Part shown: positions 17,072-26,046 of the stretch, piece after piece
Layout: the number at the start of each line of letters is the position of its first letter
Position numbering within the stretch: the stretch's first letter is position 1
Assembly (NCBI GenBank): GCA_964472905.1
Contig: CAYYMI010000030.1
Coordinates: 1 to 31,928, forward strand
Source of the DNA: Hellea sp964472905
GTDB lineage: Bacteria; Pseudomonadota; Alphaproteobacteria; Caulobacterales; Maricaulaceae
Length of the DNA stretch: 31,928 nucleotides
Reading direction: 5' to 3'
Program-made: the position numbers and the translations under genes
Notes under the pieces: model-generated
Told to the model about the DNA's origin: nothing
The model's database searches: none
What the model saw: the letters and a program-made list of their open reading frames with translations, nothing else

Positions 17072-17533
17072 ATGGTTTTTGATCACAAATTGCCATTGAA
17101 ACAGGACTATATCAAAGATTACCTACCTCATCGTGATCCGATGTTGTTTGTAGACAGAGTTTTGTCTTTAACTGAGACTTCGATAACAATTGAGTCTGAT
17201 GTAAAAGCGGATGCAGACTTTTTCAAAGGGCACTTTCCGCAAATGCCGATTATGCCGGGGGTGCTAATTATCGAAACTGTAGCACAGGCTGGCGCGCTTC
17301 TTGTATCATTGACGCGTGAGTTATCGGATGAAAAATTTATCGCATTCTCAAATGTAGACGCTGTTAAATTCCGTAGACCGGTCAAGCCGGGTGAAATAAT
17401 AAGTGTTGATGTGAAGATAGAAAAAGTAAGATTGCCATTTTACAAGTTCTCAGGCGTAGCGAAAGTTGAGGGTGAAGTTGCTGCGACACTCAAATTTGCT
17501 GCGGCAGAGATGGATTACGGGGGTGTATCATGA
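17072..17533 (+). CDS. fabZ: 3-hydroxyacyl-ACP dehydratase FabZ
   Basis: FabZ dehydrates 3-hydroxyacyl-ACP in fatty acid elongation, the same substrate that LpxA and LpxD use for lipid A, which explains its place between them. It is a single hot-dog fold of 153 residues. The catalytic pair is His54 in GHFPQMPIMPG and Glu68 in ETVAQAGA; LPHRDPMLFVD is at 18-28. It begins two bases after lpxD, and its TGA overlaps the ATG of lpxA by four bases (ATGA), so translation is coupled. Confidence 0.97.
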   Translation: MVFDHKLPLKQDYIKDYLPHRDPMLFVDRVLSLTETSITIESDVKADADFFKGHFPQMPIMPGVLIIETVAQAGALLVSLTRELSDEKFIAFSNVDAVKFRRPVKPGEIISVDVKIEKVRLPFYKFSGVAKVEGEVAATLKFAAAEMDYGGVS

Positions 17534-18330
17534 GCGTAAATATTCACTCCTCGTCGATTGTAGATAAAAAAGCAGAGCTATCAGATGGTGTTGAAATTGG
17601 CCCGTTTTGTGTTGTCGGATCTCATGTTAAATTAGGTCCCAATGTCAAATTAATTGCGCAAGTCAATCTGGCTGGAGATACGTCAATTGGAGCTGACTGT
17701 AAGCTTTATCCCTTTGTGTCCATGGGACATCCTCCACAGGACTTTAAGCACAAAGGAGGCGAGGTTCGTATTGAAATAGGGGAGCGGTCGGTGTTTCGTG
17801 AAAATGTCAACATTCATCCGGGCTCAGACGCTGGAAACCCTATTACCCGCATCGGGAATGATTGTTATTTCATGGTTGGAACCCATTTAGCCCATGAAGG
17901 TCAAATGGGAAATAATGTAATCGTTTCAAACGGTGCACAAATTGGCGGGAATGTCACAATTGGGGACTATGCTATTCTTGGGGGGGTATGTGCTATTCAT
18001 CAGCACACACGTATAGGCGCTCATGCCTTCGTGGGTGGTATGGCGACTGTCACAACTGACATAATTCCTTATGGGTCAGTCCGCGGTAATGCGGCTTACT
18101 TAACAGGACTAAATGTGGTTGGTTTAAAAAGACGAGGTTTCTCTCGGGAAAAGATACGAGATTTGCGCTCGGCTTATCGTCTTTTATTTGCACCCGAGGG
18201 AACATTCGCGGAGCGACTGGATGATACAGCTAAGCTTTATTCAGAACATGAATTAGTCATGGAAATTGTTGATTTCATAAAGAGCCAAAAAAACCGCTCT
18301 ATCTGTATGCCGAAAGCAGGAAGTCAATAA
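17530..18330 (+). CDS. lpxA: UDP-N-acetylglucosamine acyltransferase
   Basis: LpxA catalyses the first step of lipid A synthesis, transferring a 3-hydroxyacyl chain to the 3-OH of UDP-GlcNAc. The 266 residues show a long hexapeptide-repeat beta-helix and a helical C-terminal domain from about 195. His122 in THLAHEGQMG is the catalytic base (His125 in E. coli), and GHPPQDFKHKG near 66-76 is conserved. The start overlaps fabZ by four bases. Confidence 0.96.
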   Translation: MSVNIHSSSIVDKKAELSDGVEIGPFCVVGSHVKLGPNVKLIAQVNLAGDTSIGADCKLYPFVSMGHPPQDFKHKGGEVRIEIGERSVFRENVNIHPGSDAGNPITRIGNDCYFMVGTHLAHEGQMGNNVIVSNGAQIGGNVTIGDYAILGGVCAIHQHTRIGAHAFVGGMATVTTDIIPYGSVRGNAAYLTGLNVVGLKRRGFSREKIRDLRSAYRLLFAPEGTFAERLDDTAKLYSEHELVMEIVDFIKSQKNRSICMPKAGSQ

Positions 18331-18331
18331 A

Positions 18332-19165
18332 ATGAAAATCGGCTTGATAGCTGGTGGCGGTGAACTTCCCAAGCACGTATTACAGGCGGCTACCGAAGAC
18401 GGATTAGAGACCACAATCATTGGCTTACAAGGGCATGCAAAACCCGAAGAGTATAAGGGGCAATATTTTTTTAAAGTTGCTGAATTTGGTAAAATTGTAA
18501 AACGCCTTAAAAAAACAGGTTGCACGCATTTATGTTTTGCGGGGATCGTAAAACGACCTAATCTTAAAAATCTAAAACCTGATCTAAAAGGAATGTTGCA
18601 TATGCCCGGCGCTATGAAAGCGGCCAAAAAGGGTGATGATGCATTGCTGCGATATCTACTATCCTTATTCGAAAAAGAGGGGTTTGAAATTGTAGCCCCA
18701 CAAACTTTATGCCAATCCTTATTATTAGCTGAAGGTATATTGGGGACTGTAAATATATTAGATGATCAGTCTGAAGATGCGAGGAAAGCCTGTCAAGTTG
18801 CGTCTCAAATAGGGGCGTTGGATATTGGGCAGGCTGCAGTTGTTTGCCGTGGCGTTGTTCTTGCCGTTGAAGCGCAAGAGGGAACAGATGCTATGTTAGG
18901 GCGCATTTTATCTTTGCCTGAAACGATTAGAGGGACACCAGGTAATAGATCTGGAGTTTTGGCAAAAATGGTGAAACCTGGACAAGATATACGTGTAGAC
19001 TTACCAACTATTGGGCCATTGACTGTTGAGAACGCATCAAAGGCGGGGCTAGCAGGTATAGTTGGCGAAGGCGGACGTGCCTTTATCATAGAGCGTGAAA
19101 AAACAATTCAAATGGCAAATGAAGCGGGATTATTTATTGCAGGCTTGCCGCCGTCAAGACCTTGA
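18332..19165 (+). CDS. lpxI: UDP-2,3-diacylglucosamine pyrophosphatase LpxI
   Basis: LpxI hydrolyses UDP-2,3-diacylglucosamine to lipid X. It replaces LpxH, from which it differs in fold and chemistry, in most Alphaproteobacteria including Caulobacter. The 277 residues start with the typical GLIAGGGELP (4-13) and contain RVDLPTIGPLT near 221-231, in which Asp223 matches the catalytic Asp region of the Caulobacter enzyme. It starts one base after lpxA and overlaps lpxB by four. Confidence 0.95.
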   Translation: MKIGLIAGGGELPKHVLQAATEDGLETTIIGLQGHAKPEEYKGQYFFKVAEFGKIVKRLKKTGCTHLCFAGIVKRPNLKNLKPDLKGMLHMPGAMKAAKKGDDALLRYLLSLFEKEGFEIVAPQTLCQSLLLAEGILGTVNILDDQSEDARKACQVASQIGALDIGQAAVVCRGVVLAVEAQEGTDAMLGRILSLPETIRGTPGNRSGVLAKMVKPGQDIRVDLPTIGPLTVENASKAGLAGIVGEGGRAFIIEREKTIQMANEAGLFIAGLPPSRP

Positions 19166-20310
19166 AAAAGTCCGTTTATATCGTCGCTGTAGAAAATTCG
19201 GCAGACCATTTAGGCGCTGAATTAATAGAACAGATAAATTTAAAATGGCCAGATATTGAGTGCTTAGGCATTGGTGGGCCTGCTATGAGATCACAAGGCG
19301 TATTATCTCAAATTGATATAACAGGCTTAGCGATATTAGGGTTTATCGAAGGTGTGAAGTCTTACCCTTTAATTATGAAACGGGTGAAAGAGACAGTCTC
19401 GTCTATCATGATAAAAAAACCTAATATCGTTGTTCTAATCGACAGTTGGGGGTTTATGATAAGGGTTGCTCAACGCCTTAAACAATCTGGTTATAAGGGC
19501 AAGATTGTTAAATATCTCGCCCCGCAAGTTTGGGCCATGCGGGAAGGGCGATCCAAAATATTAGCTAAGAGCGTCGATCATCTCATGACAATACATAGTT
19601 TTGATGCGCCATATTTTGAAAAACAAGGCCTTCCCGTTACCTATGTTGGAAACCCAATATTTGATACAAATTACCAACCAGGAGAGAGTGCTAAACTGAA
19701 ATCCGAATACAATATAACAGACAATGATGAAGTACTGTCTGTGTTTTTTGGAAGCCGAATTTCTGAAGTTGAAACCCTTGCGCCAGTTTTTGCTGAAACG
19801 ATCAGGCAGTTGAAATCTGCACGTGAACATTTAAAAATTATAAGTCCAGTATCAGATACAATCACATCAGAGGTAAATGCGGCAGTGGCACAACACCCAC
19901 ATCTCCAAGATATAACACTGCTTCCAGAACTCAGGAAACTTGATGTTTTCGCAGCGAGCCATGTTGCACTGGCCTGCTCGGGAACAGTGACAACTCAGCT
20001 GGCTTGTGCCGGAGTTCCTACGGTTGTAGCGTATAAATTAAATCCTCTGACTTTTGCAGTCGCAAAACGTCTGTATAAACCTAATTATATTTCCATTGTG
20101 AATATTGCAGCACAGGCAGAGTTAATGCCTGAATTTATACAAAGCGATGTTACGGCGTATAATCTATCAAGGGAGATATCTAAATATCTTGATAATAAAG
20201 CTTACCGCAAAGAGAGTTCTGAAAAACTCATTGAGCAAACAACCTCAATGCAAGGAAAAGGCGGCCTCGCCAGTCAGCGAGCCGCCCAAACAATTGCTAG
20301 TCTTTTGTAA
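19162..20310 (+). CDS. lpxB: Lipid-A-disaccharide synthase
   Basis: LpxB is a peripheral inner-membrane glycosyltransferase that joins lipid X and UDP-2,3-diacylglucosamine into the lipid A disaccharide. The 382 residues carry family blocks such as VAVENSADHLGAELI near 8-22, CLGIGGPAMRSQG, LIDSWGFMIRVA, APQVWAMREGR, FFGSRISEVETL, and ACSGTVTTQLACAGVPTVV. It starts with TTG (19162) in a TTGA overlap with the lpxI stop. The stop codon (20308-20310) directly abuts the stop of the convergent gltA with no base between. Its last codons contain a hairpin that acts on the opposite strand. Confidence 0.95.
   Translation: MKKSVYIVAVENSADHLGAELIEQINLKWPDIECLGIGGPAMRSQGVLSQIDITGLAILGFIEGVKSYPLIMKRVKETVSSIMIKKPNIVVLIDSWGFMIRVAQRLKQSGYKGKIVKYLAPQVWAMREGRSKILAKSVDHLMTIHSFDAPYFEKQGLPVTYVGNPIFDTNYQPGESAKLKSEYNITDNDEVLSVFFGSRISEVETLAPVFAETIRQLKSAREHLKIISPVSDTITSEVNAAVAQHPHLQDITLLPELRKLDVFAASHVALACSGTVTTQLACAGVPTVVAYKLNPLTFAVAKRLYKPNYISIVNIAAQAELMPEFIQSDVTAYNLSREISKYLDNKAYRKESSEKLIEQTTSMQGKGGLASQRAAQTIASLL
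20250..20286 (-). terminator. Intrinsic terminator of gltA, inside the lpxB coding end
   Basis: Read on the minus strand downstream of gltA, GGCGGCTCGC (20286-20277), a six-base loop and GCGAGGCCGCC (20270-20260) form a GC-rich stem of ten pairs with one bulged base. The run TTTTCCTT follows immediately. That is the form of a Rho-independent terminator. On the plus strand no T-run follows closely, so it should not stop lpxB transcripts. Confidence 0.65.
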
Positions 20311-21612
20311 CTACCGCTTACTCAGTGGAACATAATCGCGCGTTACTGCGCCCGTGTAGAGTTGACGTGGACGTCCAATGCGCTGACTCGGATCTTCCAA
20401 CATTTCATTCCACTGGGAAATCCAGCCGACTGTGCGAGCCAATGCGAATAGCACAGTGAACATGGATGTTGGGAAGCCAAGAGCCGAAAGAACTATACCA
20501 GAATAAAAATCAACATTTGGATAGAGTTTTTTGGCGATAAAATACTCATCTTCTAAGGCAATTTTTTCAAGCTCTTTCGCCACGTCCAAAATTGGATTTT
20601 TAAGATCCAGCTCTTCCAAAACGTTATGTGCAACTTTTTGCAAAACGCGTGAACGTGGATCAAAGTTTTTATAGACGCGGTGACCAAAACCCATAAGGCG
20701 AAATGGGTCTGATTTATCTTTGGCTCGAGCTATATACTCGGGAATGCGGTCAACTGTTCCGATTTCACGTAGCATGTTCAGACAAGCTTCATTCGCGCCG
20801 CCATGACTTGGTCCCCAAAGACAGGCAATTCCCGCAGCGATACAGGCATAAGGGTTCGCCCCTGATGACCCTGCAAGGCGTACAGTTGATGTCGACGCGT
20901 TTTGTTCATGGTCAGCATGGAGAATAAATATCGTATCCATCGCTTCGGCGATTGTTTTGCTGACTTTGTATTCCTCAGCAGGAACCGAGAAGCACATATG
21001 TAAAAAATTTTCAGCATATGAAAGTTCGTTATTTGGATAAACATGTGGTTGTCCGATAGAGTACTTGTAACAGCGCGCCGCGATTGTTGGCATTTTTGCA
21101 ATCAAACGATACATTGCGATGTTACGAGCTTCATCGACTGTTGTGTGCGTATCATCGTGATAGAAGCCAGATAAAGCGCCGACAGTTCCACACATCATGG
21201 CCATAGGGTGACTATCGCGGCGGAAGCCATGGAAGAAACTTTCGACTTGATCATGGAGCATTGTATGCTCGGTGATTGTTCGAGTGAAGTCGGCATTTTG
21301 TTTTTTATTGGGAAGCTCGCCATTGATCATCAAATACGCGACCTCAAGAAATGACGATTTATCGGCGAGTTGCTCAATTGGATATCCACGGTGAAGAAGT
21401 TGTCCTTTATTGCCGTCAATAAATGTTATTTGTGATTCTGTGGAACATGTTGAGGTGTAGCCCGGATCAAAGGTAAAATGACCTGAGTGTTTATGCAGAG
21501 CACGAACATCAATACCCGGAACGCCCATAGACCCTGACATGATTGGAAGGTCGTAATTGTCTTTGCCAATGGTCAGCTTAGCTGTACCAATATTTTTGAT
21601 TTTATTTTCCAT
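20311..21612 (-). CDS. gltA: Type II citrate synthase
   Basis: GltA condenses acetyl-CoA and oxaloacetate into citrate, entering the TCA cycle. The 433 residues are typical of the hexameric, NADH-sensitive bacterial type, with an N-terminal beta domain (about 1-50). The catalytic residues are visible as His in GPSHGGANE, His in MGFGHRVYKNFDPR, and Asp in NVDFYSG. The ribosome-binding region AGAAAGAGAGAA precedes the ATG. It lies 22 bases after gltX on the same strand, so the two may be co-transcribed. Confidence 0.97.
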   Translation of the reverse strand: MENKIKNIGTAKLTIGKDNYDLPIMSGSMGVPGIDVRALHKHSGHFTFDPGYTSTCSTESQITFIDGNKGQLLHRGYPIEQLADKSSFLEVAYLMINGELPNKKQNADFTRTITEHTMLHDQVESFFHGFRRDSHPMAMMCGTVGALSGFYHDDTHTTVDEARNIAMYRLIAKMPTIAARCYKYSIGQPHVYPNNELSYAENFLHMCFSVPAEEYKVSKTIAEAMDTIFILHADHEQNASTSTVRLAGSSGANPYACIAAGIACLWGPSHGGANEACLNMLREIGTVDRIPEYIARAKDKSDPFRLMGFGHRVYKNFDPRSRVLQKVAHNVLEELDLKNPILDVAKELEKIALEDEYFIAKKLYPNVDFYSGIVLSALGFPTSMFTVLFALARTVGWISQWNEMLEDPSQRIGRPRQLYTGAVTRDYVPLSKR

Positions 21613-21634
21613 ATTTCTCTCTTTCTAATTATCT

Positions 21635-23044
21635 TTAGTTGGACTCTATAACATCATTTAGCCGTGCAAGAGTCTCGTCTTTGCCGAGTAAGGCGAGAAC
21701 CCAGGATAAATCCGGGGAAGGTGCACCACCGGTTAGCGCCGCGCGTACGGGCTGACCAATTTTTCCAAAGCCAATGTCGTTATCGGACACATATGCTTTA
21801 AGGAGCTTCTGTATTTCTGTTTCGTTCCAATCAGAGCCTTTTAAGGATTTTAGCTGTGAAGTCAAAACAAACAAATGTGACAATGCTCCCTCTCTTTTCA
21901 GAGGTTTAGCGGCTTTTCCTGTAATTTCTAAAGGGCGTTTTAGCATTAAGTACCGAGCTTGCTGGGCCAACTCTTTGAGCGTTTTTGCGCGGGGTTTTAA
22001 TGTGTCCATCGCTTTGGTAACACGGGTTTTTAGTTCCTCTGACAATGGTCCTTGATTGACCTCTTCTAGGAAGGAGGCGGCTTGGACGAGTAAATCATCA
22101 TTGGGCTCTTGGGCTATATGCTGCCCGTTAATATAGTCCATCTTATCAAAATCGAGGCGGGCAGGAGCTGAATTTATACCCTCCAAAGTGAAGACTTCTG
22201 AGATGTCGTCATCGGTAAAGAAAAGTTCTTCATCCCCATGTGACCAGCCGAGTTTTAGAAGGTAATTGCGAAGACCTCCCGGAAGATAGCCCATATCTTT
22301 GTAAGCCTCCGCGCCTAAAGCTCCGTGGCGTTTGGACAGCTTCTTCCCATCAGGTCCGTGAATAAGGGGCACATGAGCCCACTGGGGCACATCCCAGCCT
22401 AGGGCTTGATAAATCAGGCTCTGGCGGCCAGCATTGATAAGGTGGTCATCCCCGCGCACGACATGGGTGATGTCCATATTATGATCATCAACCACAACGG
22501 CGAGCATATAAGTTGGCGTTCCGTCGGCGCGCAGGAGAACAAGATCATCAAAGTTCTTATTATCCCATGTTATATCGCCTTGAACATGATCTGTGATGTG
22601 TGTTTCGCCATCTGGAACCCGAAACCGAATTGTAAAAGGTTTGTCGAACTCGGTAGTTTTATCGCGGTACGGGCTGCGGAAAGCGGTATCGCCTTCACGG
22701 GCTTTAGCACGTAGAACTTCTAGCTCATCAGATGTGGCGTAGCAGCGATAAGCTTTACCGCTTTCGAGGAGGGCCATAGCAGCGTCTATATGGGCTTTCG
22801 CATTTTGACTTTGATAAACGATCTTGCCGTCGTGATGCACGCCAAGCCAATCTAACCCATCAATAATGGCCTGTGTCGCCTCTTCAGTAGAGCGGGCTTT
22901 ATCGGTATCTTCAATGCGAAGGTGAAATTCCCCGCCCATATGTTTGGCGAAATAGTAATTAAACAAAGCCGTGCGCGCGCCACCAATATGCAAAAACCCT
23001 GTAGGCGATGGTGCAAAGCGGGTAATTACTTTAGGTGTTGTCAT
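21635..23044 (-). CDS. gltX: Glutamate--tRNA ligase
   Basis: This class I aminoacyl-tRNA synthetase charges tRNA-Glu. From ATG 23042-23044 it has 469 residues, the usual length. The HIGH-type motif is in RFAPSPTGFLHIGGARTALF, the KMSKS-type motif is KLSKRHGA, and an anticodon-binding domain fills the C-terminal third. An ATG six codons further upstream (23062) adds MSCACT; neither start has a strong ribosome-binding site, but family alignment favours the shorter form. It is divergent from comEC with 58 bases between starts. Many Alphaproteobacteria carry two gltX genes, so this copy may also charge tRNA-Gln. Confidence 0.95.
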   Translation of the reverse strand: MTTPKVITRFAPSPTGFLHIGGARTALFNYYFAKHMGGEFHLRIEDTDKARSTEEATQAIIDGLDWLGVHHDGKIVYQSQNAKAHIDAAMALLESGKAYRCYATSDELEVLRAKAREGDTAFRSPYRDKTTEFDKPFTIRFRVPDGETHITDHVQGDITWDNKNFDDLVLLRADGTPTYMLAVVVDDHNMDITHVVRGDDHLINAGRQSLIYQALGWDVPQWAHVPLIHGPDGKKLSKRHGALGAEAYKDMGYLPGGLRNYLLKLGWSHGDEELFFTDDDISEVFTLEGINSAPARLDFDKMDYINGQHIAQEPNDDLLVQAASFLEEVNQGPLSEELKTRVTKAMDTLKPRAKTLKELAQQARYLMLKRPLEITGKAAKPLKREGALSHLFVLTSQLKSLKGSDWNETEIQKLLKAYVSDNDIGFGKIGQPVRAALTGGAPSPDLSWVLALLGKDETLARLNDVIESN

Positions 23045-23102
23045 AGTGCAGGCGCAACTCATAGAGTGGGAAGGCGGGTATTCGGGGTTCCTATCTCACA
23101 AG

Positions 23103-25190
23103 ATGGCAGAAAATAACAGCATAATCGGGCGGCGGGTAACGCCTTTATTGCGAGGATGGTCTGCACCTGCTTATCAAAACTTTGATTGGGGGGTGGCAAT
23201 ATTTGCTATCGGGATTGCGGTCTATTTTGCCCTCCCGTTTGAACCAAACCTTATGGGTGTGTTGGGAGTTTGTTTTCTATTATTACTAGGTCTCTGGCTG
23301 ACTGAAAGATTGGCATTTCAGTTTTATCCGTATGTTTTAGTTCTGTTATTGTTAAGTCTTGGTCTAGGGCGTGGGACTTGGCACACAGCGGCGATTGCAG
23401 AGCCAAAATTACCAAAATATGAGCGTAGCTATACGGTAAAAGGCTGGATAGAGACGATTGAAAAATCAGGTAATGGTTTTAGATGGCAAATCCGTGTGCA
23501 TGACATGTCAGGCCTCAAACCCGAAGTGACACCGAGGCGAGTACGCATAAAGGCGAAAACAGAAGGGTTTAACGCTGGAGATGGCGTGTCTATTCGCGCA
23601 ATCATGTCCGCTCCGCCAGGCCCTGTCGTCCCAGATGGGTATGATCCCGCGCGGCGCGCCTATTTTAAGGGTTTAGGGGGCTATGGTTTCGCAATAGGTA
23701 AGCCCGAAACATATGACCCTAATTCTTTAGCATTATCAGAGAGTTATGGGCGTTCATTTGTGCGGTTTCGGTATGGCCTAGCTGATCAAATCCGAATGAG
23801 CGCTCCGGCGGAAACAGCAGGTTTACAAGTCGCGCTCCTGACAGGTGTGCGTAGCTATATTCCGGAGGCTCATACGGAGGCGTTGCGGGTGGCGGGACTA
23901 GCGCATGTCTTGGCGATATCGGGCTTGCATATGGGGCTATTGGCGGGTGGGAGCTATTTTATGGCGACTTTATTGCTGGCGATGATAGCGCCGCTGTCTC
24001 GCCGTTATGATGTGCGCAAACCTGCTGCGATTATCGGAGCTTTAACAGCGACAGCTTATTTGATTTTATCCGGCGCGTCTGTTGCAACGCAACGGGCCTA
24101 TATTATGGCGATCATTGTGTTTTTAGCGGTGATATTGGACAGACGCGCTTTCTCGATGCGTTCAGTTGCGGTGGCGGCATTGATTACGCTCATGTTCCAT
24201 CCCGAGGCCTTAATATCTGTCGGCTTTCAAATGTCTTTTGCGGCTGTGGCGGCCTTGGTTGTGGTTTACCGTGAATGGCATGACAGGCGTGGGTATGTTC
24301 CGCGTATCGGGATACAGCAGAAATTATGGAGCTGGCTCTCCACTTTAACTGTGACAAGCTTTGTTGCAGGTACAGCGACATCGGGCTTTGCGGTACTACA
24401 CTTTCACCGTATCGCCAATTATAGCCTGTTTGGTAATCTTTTTGCGATGCCGATTTTTACCTTTCTTGTCATGCCAGCGGCTCTAGTGTCCTTAATGGCA
24501 ATCCCTTTTGGACTGGAAAGCCTGCCATTGGCGGTGATGGGCTGGGGACTATCTATTCTATTGGATGTTGCTGGATGGGTGGCGACATGGCCAGGCGCGG
24601 TTTTACATGTTTGGGCCGCGCCGTCCTGGATTATCGGGCTCTTTGGCCTGGCATTTTTACTGATAACATTGGGGCAGGGGGTGAGGCGATATTTAGGGTT
24701 CGGCATTGCCGCTTTATGTTTTGTTATTTGGAGTCAAACGCCTCAGCCTGATATGCGTATATCAGATACGGGCCAGGTCGCGTTTTGGGATAACGCCGAT
24801 GAGAGTGTTTTATATGTCGGACGTAAACGCTCAGATCGTTATGGACGAGAACAATTCATGCAAAAGGCGGGGCAGATCAATGGCGAGGTCAAACGTTACC
24901 AAGATGAGCTAGCGAGCTGTGATAAGCTGGCATGCCGATTTGAGGTGAGGGGTAAGCAAATCTCTGTTGTGCATCATCCCTCTGAAGTGCCGCTGGAATG
25001 TGAAACCGCGGATATTGTTATTTTAACGACGAGGGAAGCAGGGCCAGTCGCGAGGCGAGGATGTGAGGCCGAACTCCTCGATCAGCGCGTGTTTAGGACA
25101 TCTGGCGCCCATGATGTTTATGTCTCTGCGGGGGAGATAGAGCTTCGTCCTGCCAATAAAAAGGGCCGCCGAAGCCGCCCTTGGTCTTAG
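23103..25190 (+). CDS. comEC: ComEC/Rec2-family inner-membrane DNA channel protein
   Basis: ComEC homologues move single-stranded DNA across the inner membrane during natural transformation. From ATG 23103 the protein has 695 residues. An N-terminal DUF4131/OB-like region (about 20-190) with several spans comes first. The competence domain follows with the hallmark HVLAISGLHMGLLAGG near 270 and about eight further spans. A short soluble tail replaces the metallo-beta-lactamase domain of the Bacillus protein; shortened tails are common in Alphaproteobacteria. The frame is open 44 codons further upstream, but that part is antisense to gltX, so I start it at 23103. The last codons overlap the lexA terminator. 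Confidence 0.88.
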   Translation: MAENNSIIGRRVTPLLRGWSAPAYQNFDWGVAIFAIGIAVYFALPFEPNLMGVLGVCFLLLLGLWLTERLAFQFYPYVLVLLLLSLGLGRGTWHTAAIAEPKLPKYERSYTVKGWIETIEKSGNGFRWQIRVHDMSGLKPEVTPRRVRIKAKTEGFNAGDGVSIRAIMSAPPGPVVPDGYDPARRAYFKGLGGYGFAIGKPETYDPNSLALSESYGRSFVRFRYGLADQIRMSAPAETAGLQVALLTGVRSYIPEAHTEALRVAGLAHVLAISGLHMGLLAGGSYFMATLLLAMIAPLSRRYDVRKPAAIIGALTATAYLILSGASVATQRAYIMAIIVFLAVILDRRAFSMRSVAVAALITLMFHPEALISVGFQMSFAAVAALVVVYREWHDRRGYVPRIGIQQKLWSWLSTLTVTSFVAGTATSGFAVLHFHRIANYSLFGNLFAMPIFTFLVMPAALVSLMAIPFGLESLPLAVMGWGLSILLDVAGWVATWPGAVLHVWAAPSWIIGLFGLAFLLITLGQGVRRYLGFGIAALCFVIWSQTPQPDMRISDTGQVAFWDNADESVLYVGRKRSDRYGREQFMQKAGQINGEVKRYQDELASCDKLACRFEVRGKQISVVHHPSEVPLECETADIVILTTREAGPVARRGCEAELLDQRVFRTSGAHDVYVSAGEIELRPANKKGRRSRPWS
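25156..25182 (-). terminator. Intrinsic terminator of lexA, inside the comEC coding end
   Basis: On the minus strand, AAGGGC (25182-25177) pairs with GCCCTT (25166-25161). A G-G mismatch and two more pairs enclose a stable UUCG tetraloop, and TTTTTATT follows. This is a textbook Rho-independent terminator placed 22 bases past the lexA stop. It lies within the last ten codons of convergent comEC. Confidence 0.75.
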
Positions 25191-25204
25191 ATATGGTCTT
25201 TTTG

Positions 25205-25840
25205 TTAGTGATAGTTGCGCACTAAACCAACCAGAATGCCTTGGACTTCGACGCGGTCGGGGCCAAATGACTTCGTCTCGAAATCTTTATTTTCTGGAAT
25301 TAATTCAATGGTTTGGCCTGATTTGTAAATGCGTTTCAGCGTGGCTTCTTCTTGATCGACAAGGGCGACAACGATCTGATTGTTACGGGCTGTATTGGCC
25401 TTTTTAACAATCACGATATCACCGTCCAAAATACCGGCCTCAATCATCGACTCGCCTTCAATTTCAAGGGCGAAATGATCTGGTCCCATCATATTAGGCG
25501 GCACAGAGATCATATTATAACTATCTTCAATGGCGGCGATCGGATTACCCGCCGCAATTTTACCGACAAAGGGCACTTCATAAGTATCATTGGCGGCAGT
25601 AGGGGTTTGCGAGCTTGATTGATAATCTTCAGGGAGCTTAATCACTTCCAGCGCGCGAGCTTTATTAGGAAGGCGGCGAATAAAACCGCGTTCTTCCAGC
25701 GCTGTAATGAGGCGGTGAATGCCAGACTTACTAGCAAGACCCAGAGCGTCCTTCATTTCATCATAAGAGGGCGGCACACCCACAGCTTTAATCTTCCGAT
25801 CAATGAGTAAAAGAAGATCTTTTTGTTTTTGCGTCAGCAT
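25205..25840 (-). CDS. lexA: LexA repressor, SOS regulator and self-cleaving S24 protease
   Basis: LexA represses SOS genes until RecA filaments trigger its self-cleavage. The 211 residues comprise an N-terminal winged helix-turn-helix (about 1-70, with GVPPSYDEMKDALGLASKSG as the recognition region) and a C-terminal S24 domain. The cleavage site is Ala97-Gly98 in KIAAGNP, and the catalytic dyad is Ser131 in EGESMIEAGI and Lys169 in ATLKR. AAGGAG lies before the ATG. Its promoter carries a perfect alphaproteobacterial LexA box, so it is autoregulated. Confidence 0.97.
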   Translation of the reverse strand: MLTQKQKDLLLLIDRKIKAVGVPPSYDEMKDALGLASKSGIHRLITALEERGFIRRLPNKARALEVIKLPEDYQSSSQTPTAANDTYEVPFVGKIAAGNPIAAIEDSYNMISVPPNMMGPDHFALEIEGESMIEAGILDGDIVIVKKANTARNNQIVVALVDQEEATLKRIYKSGQTIELIPENKDFETKSFGPDRVEVQGILVGLVRNYH

Positions 25841-25898
25841 CTTGATTTTCTCCTTATGGAGGTCGAATCACCTCGAACAAAGTAGCAACATTTATTTT

Positions 25899-25913
25899 GT
25901 TCTACAGATGTTC
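25899..25913. promoter_or_regulatory. LexA operator (SOS box) of lexA
   Basis: GTTC (25899-25902), seven bases, GTTC (25910-25913) is a perfect match to the alphaproteobacterial LexA-box consensus. It covers the -10 hexamer and half of the spacer, as expected for autorepression. Confidence 0.85.
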
Positions 25914-25926
25914 TTTCGATTGTCAA
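25899..25926 (-). promoter_or_regulatory. lexA promoter
   Basis: On the minus strand, TTGACA (25926-25921), a 16-base spacer and TAGAAC (25904-25899) form a sigma70-type promoter. The -10 hexamer is embedded in the LexA box. The leader to the lexA ATG is about 50 bases. Confidence 0.65.
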
Positions 25927-26046
25927 GCGCGTTGCCTTTCTAAGTACATATTCCATTTAAAATATATGCATTTGTGAAGGAAAAATAAGAGATAGTGTGA
26001 CCTAGATTACATAATTATCTAATTTGTTGTATAAATTATAGCGTAA

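Noticed and set aside
22971..23102. 44-codon N-terminal extension of comEC
   Set aside because: It is mostly antisense to the start of gltX and lacks membrane or family features; ATG 23103 gives the expected N-terminus.
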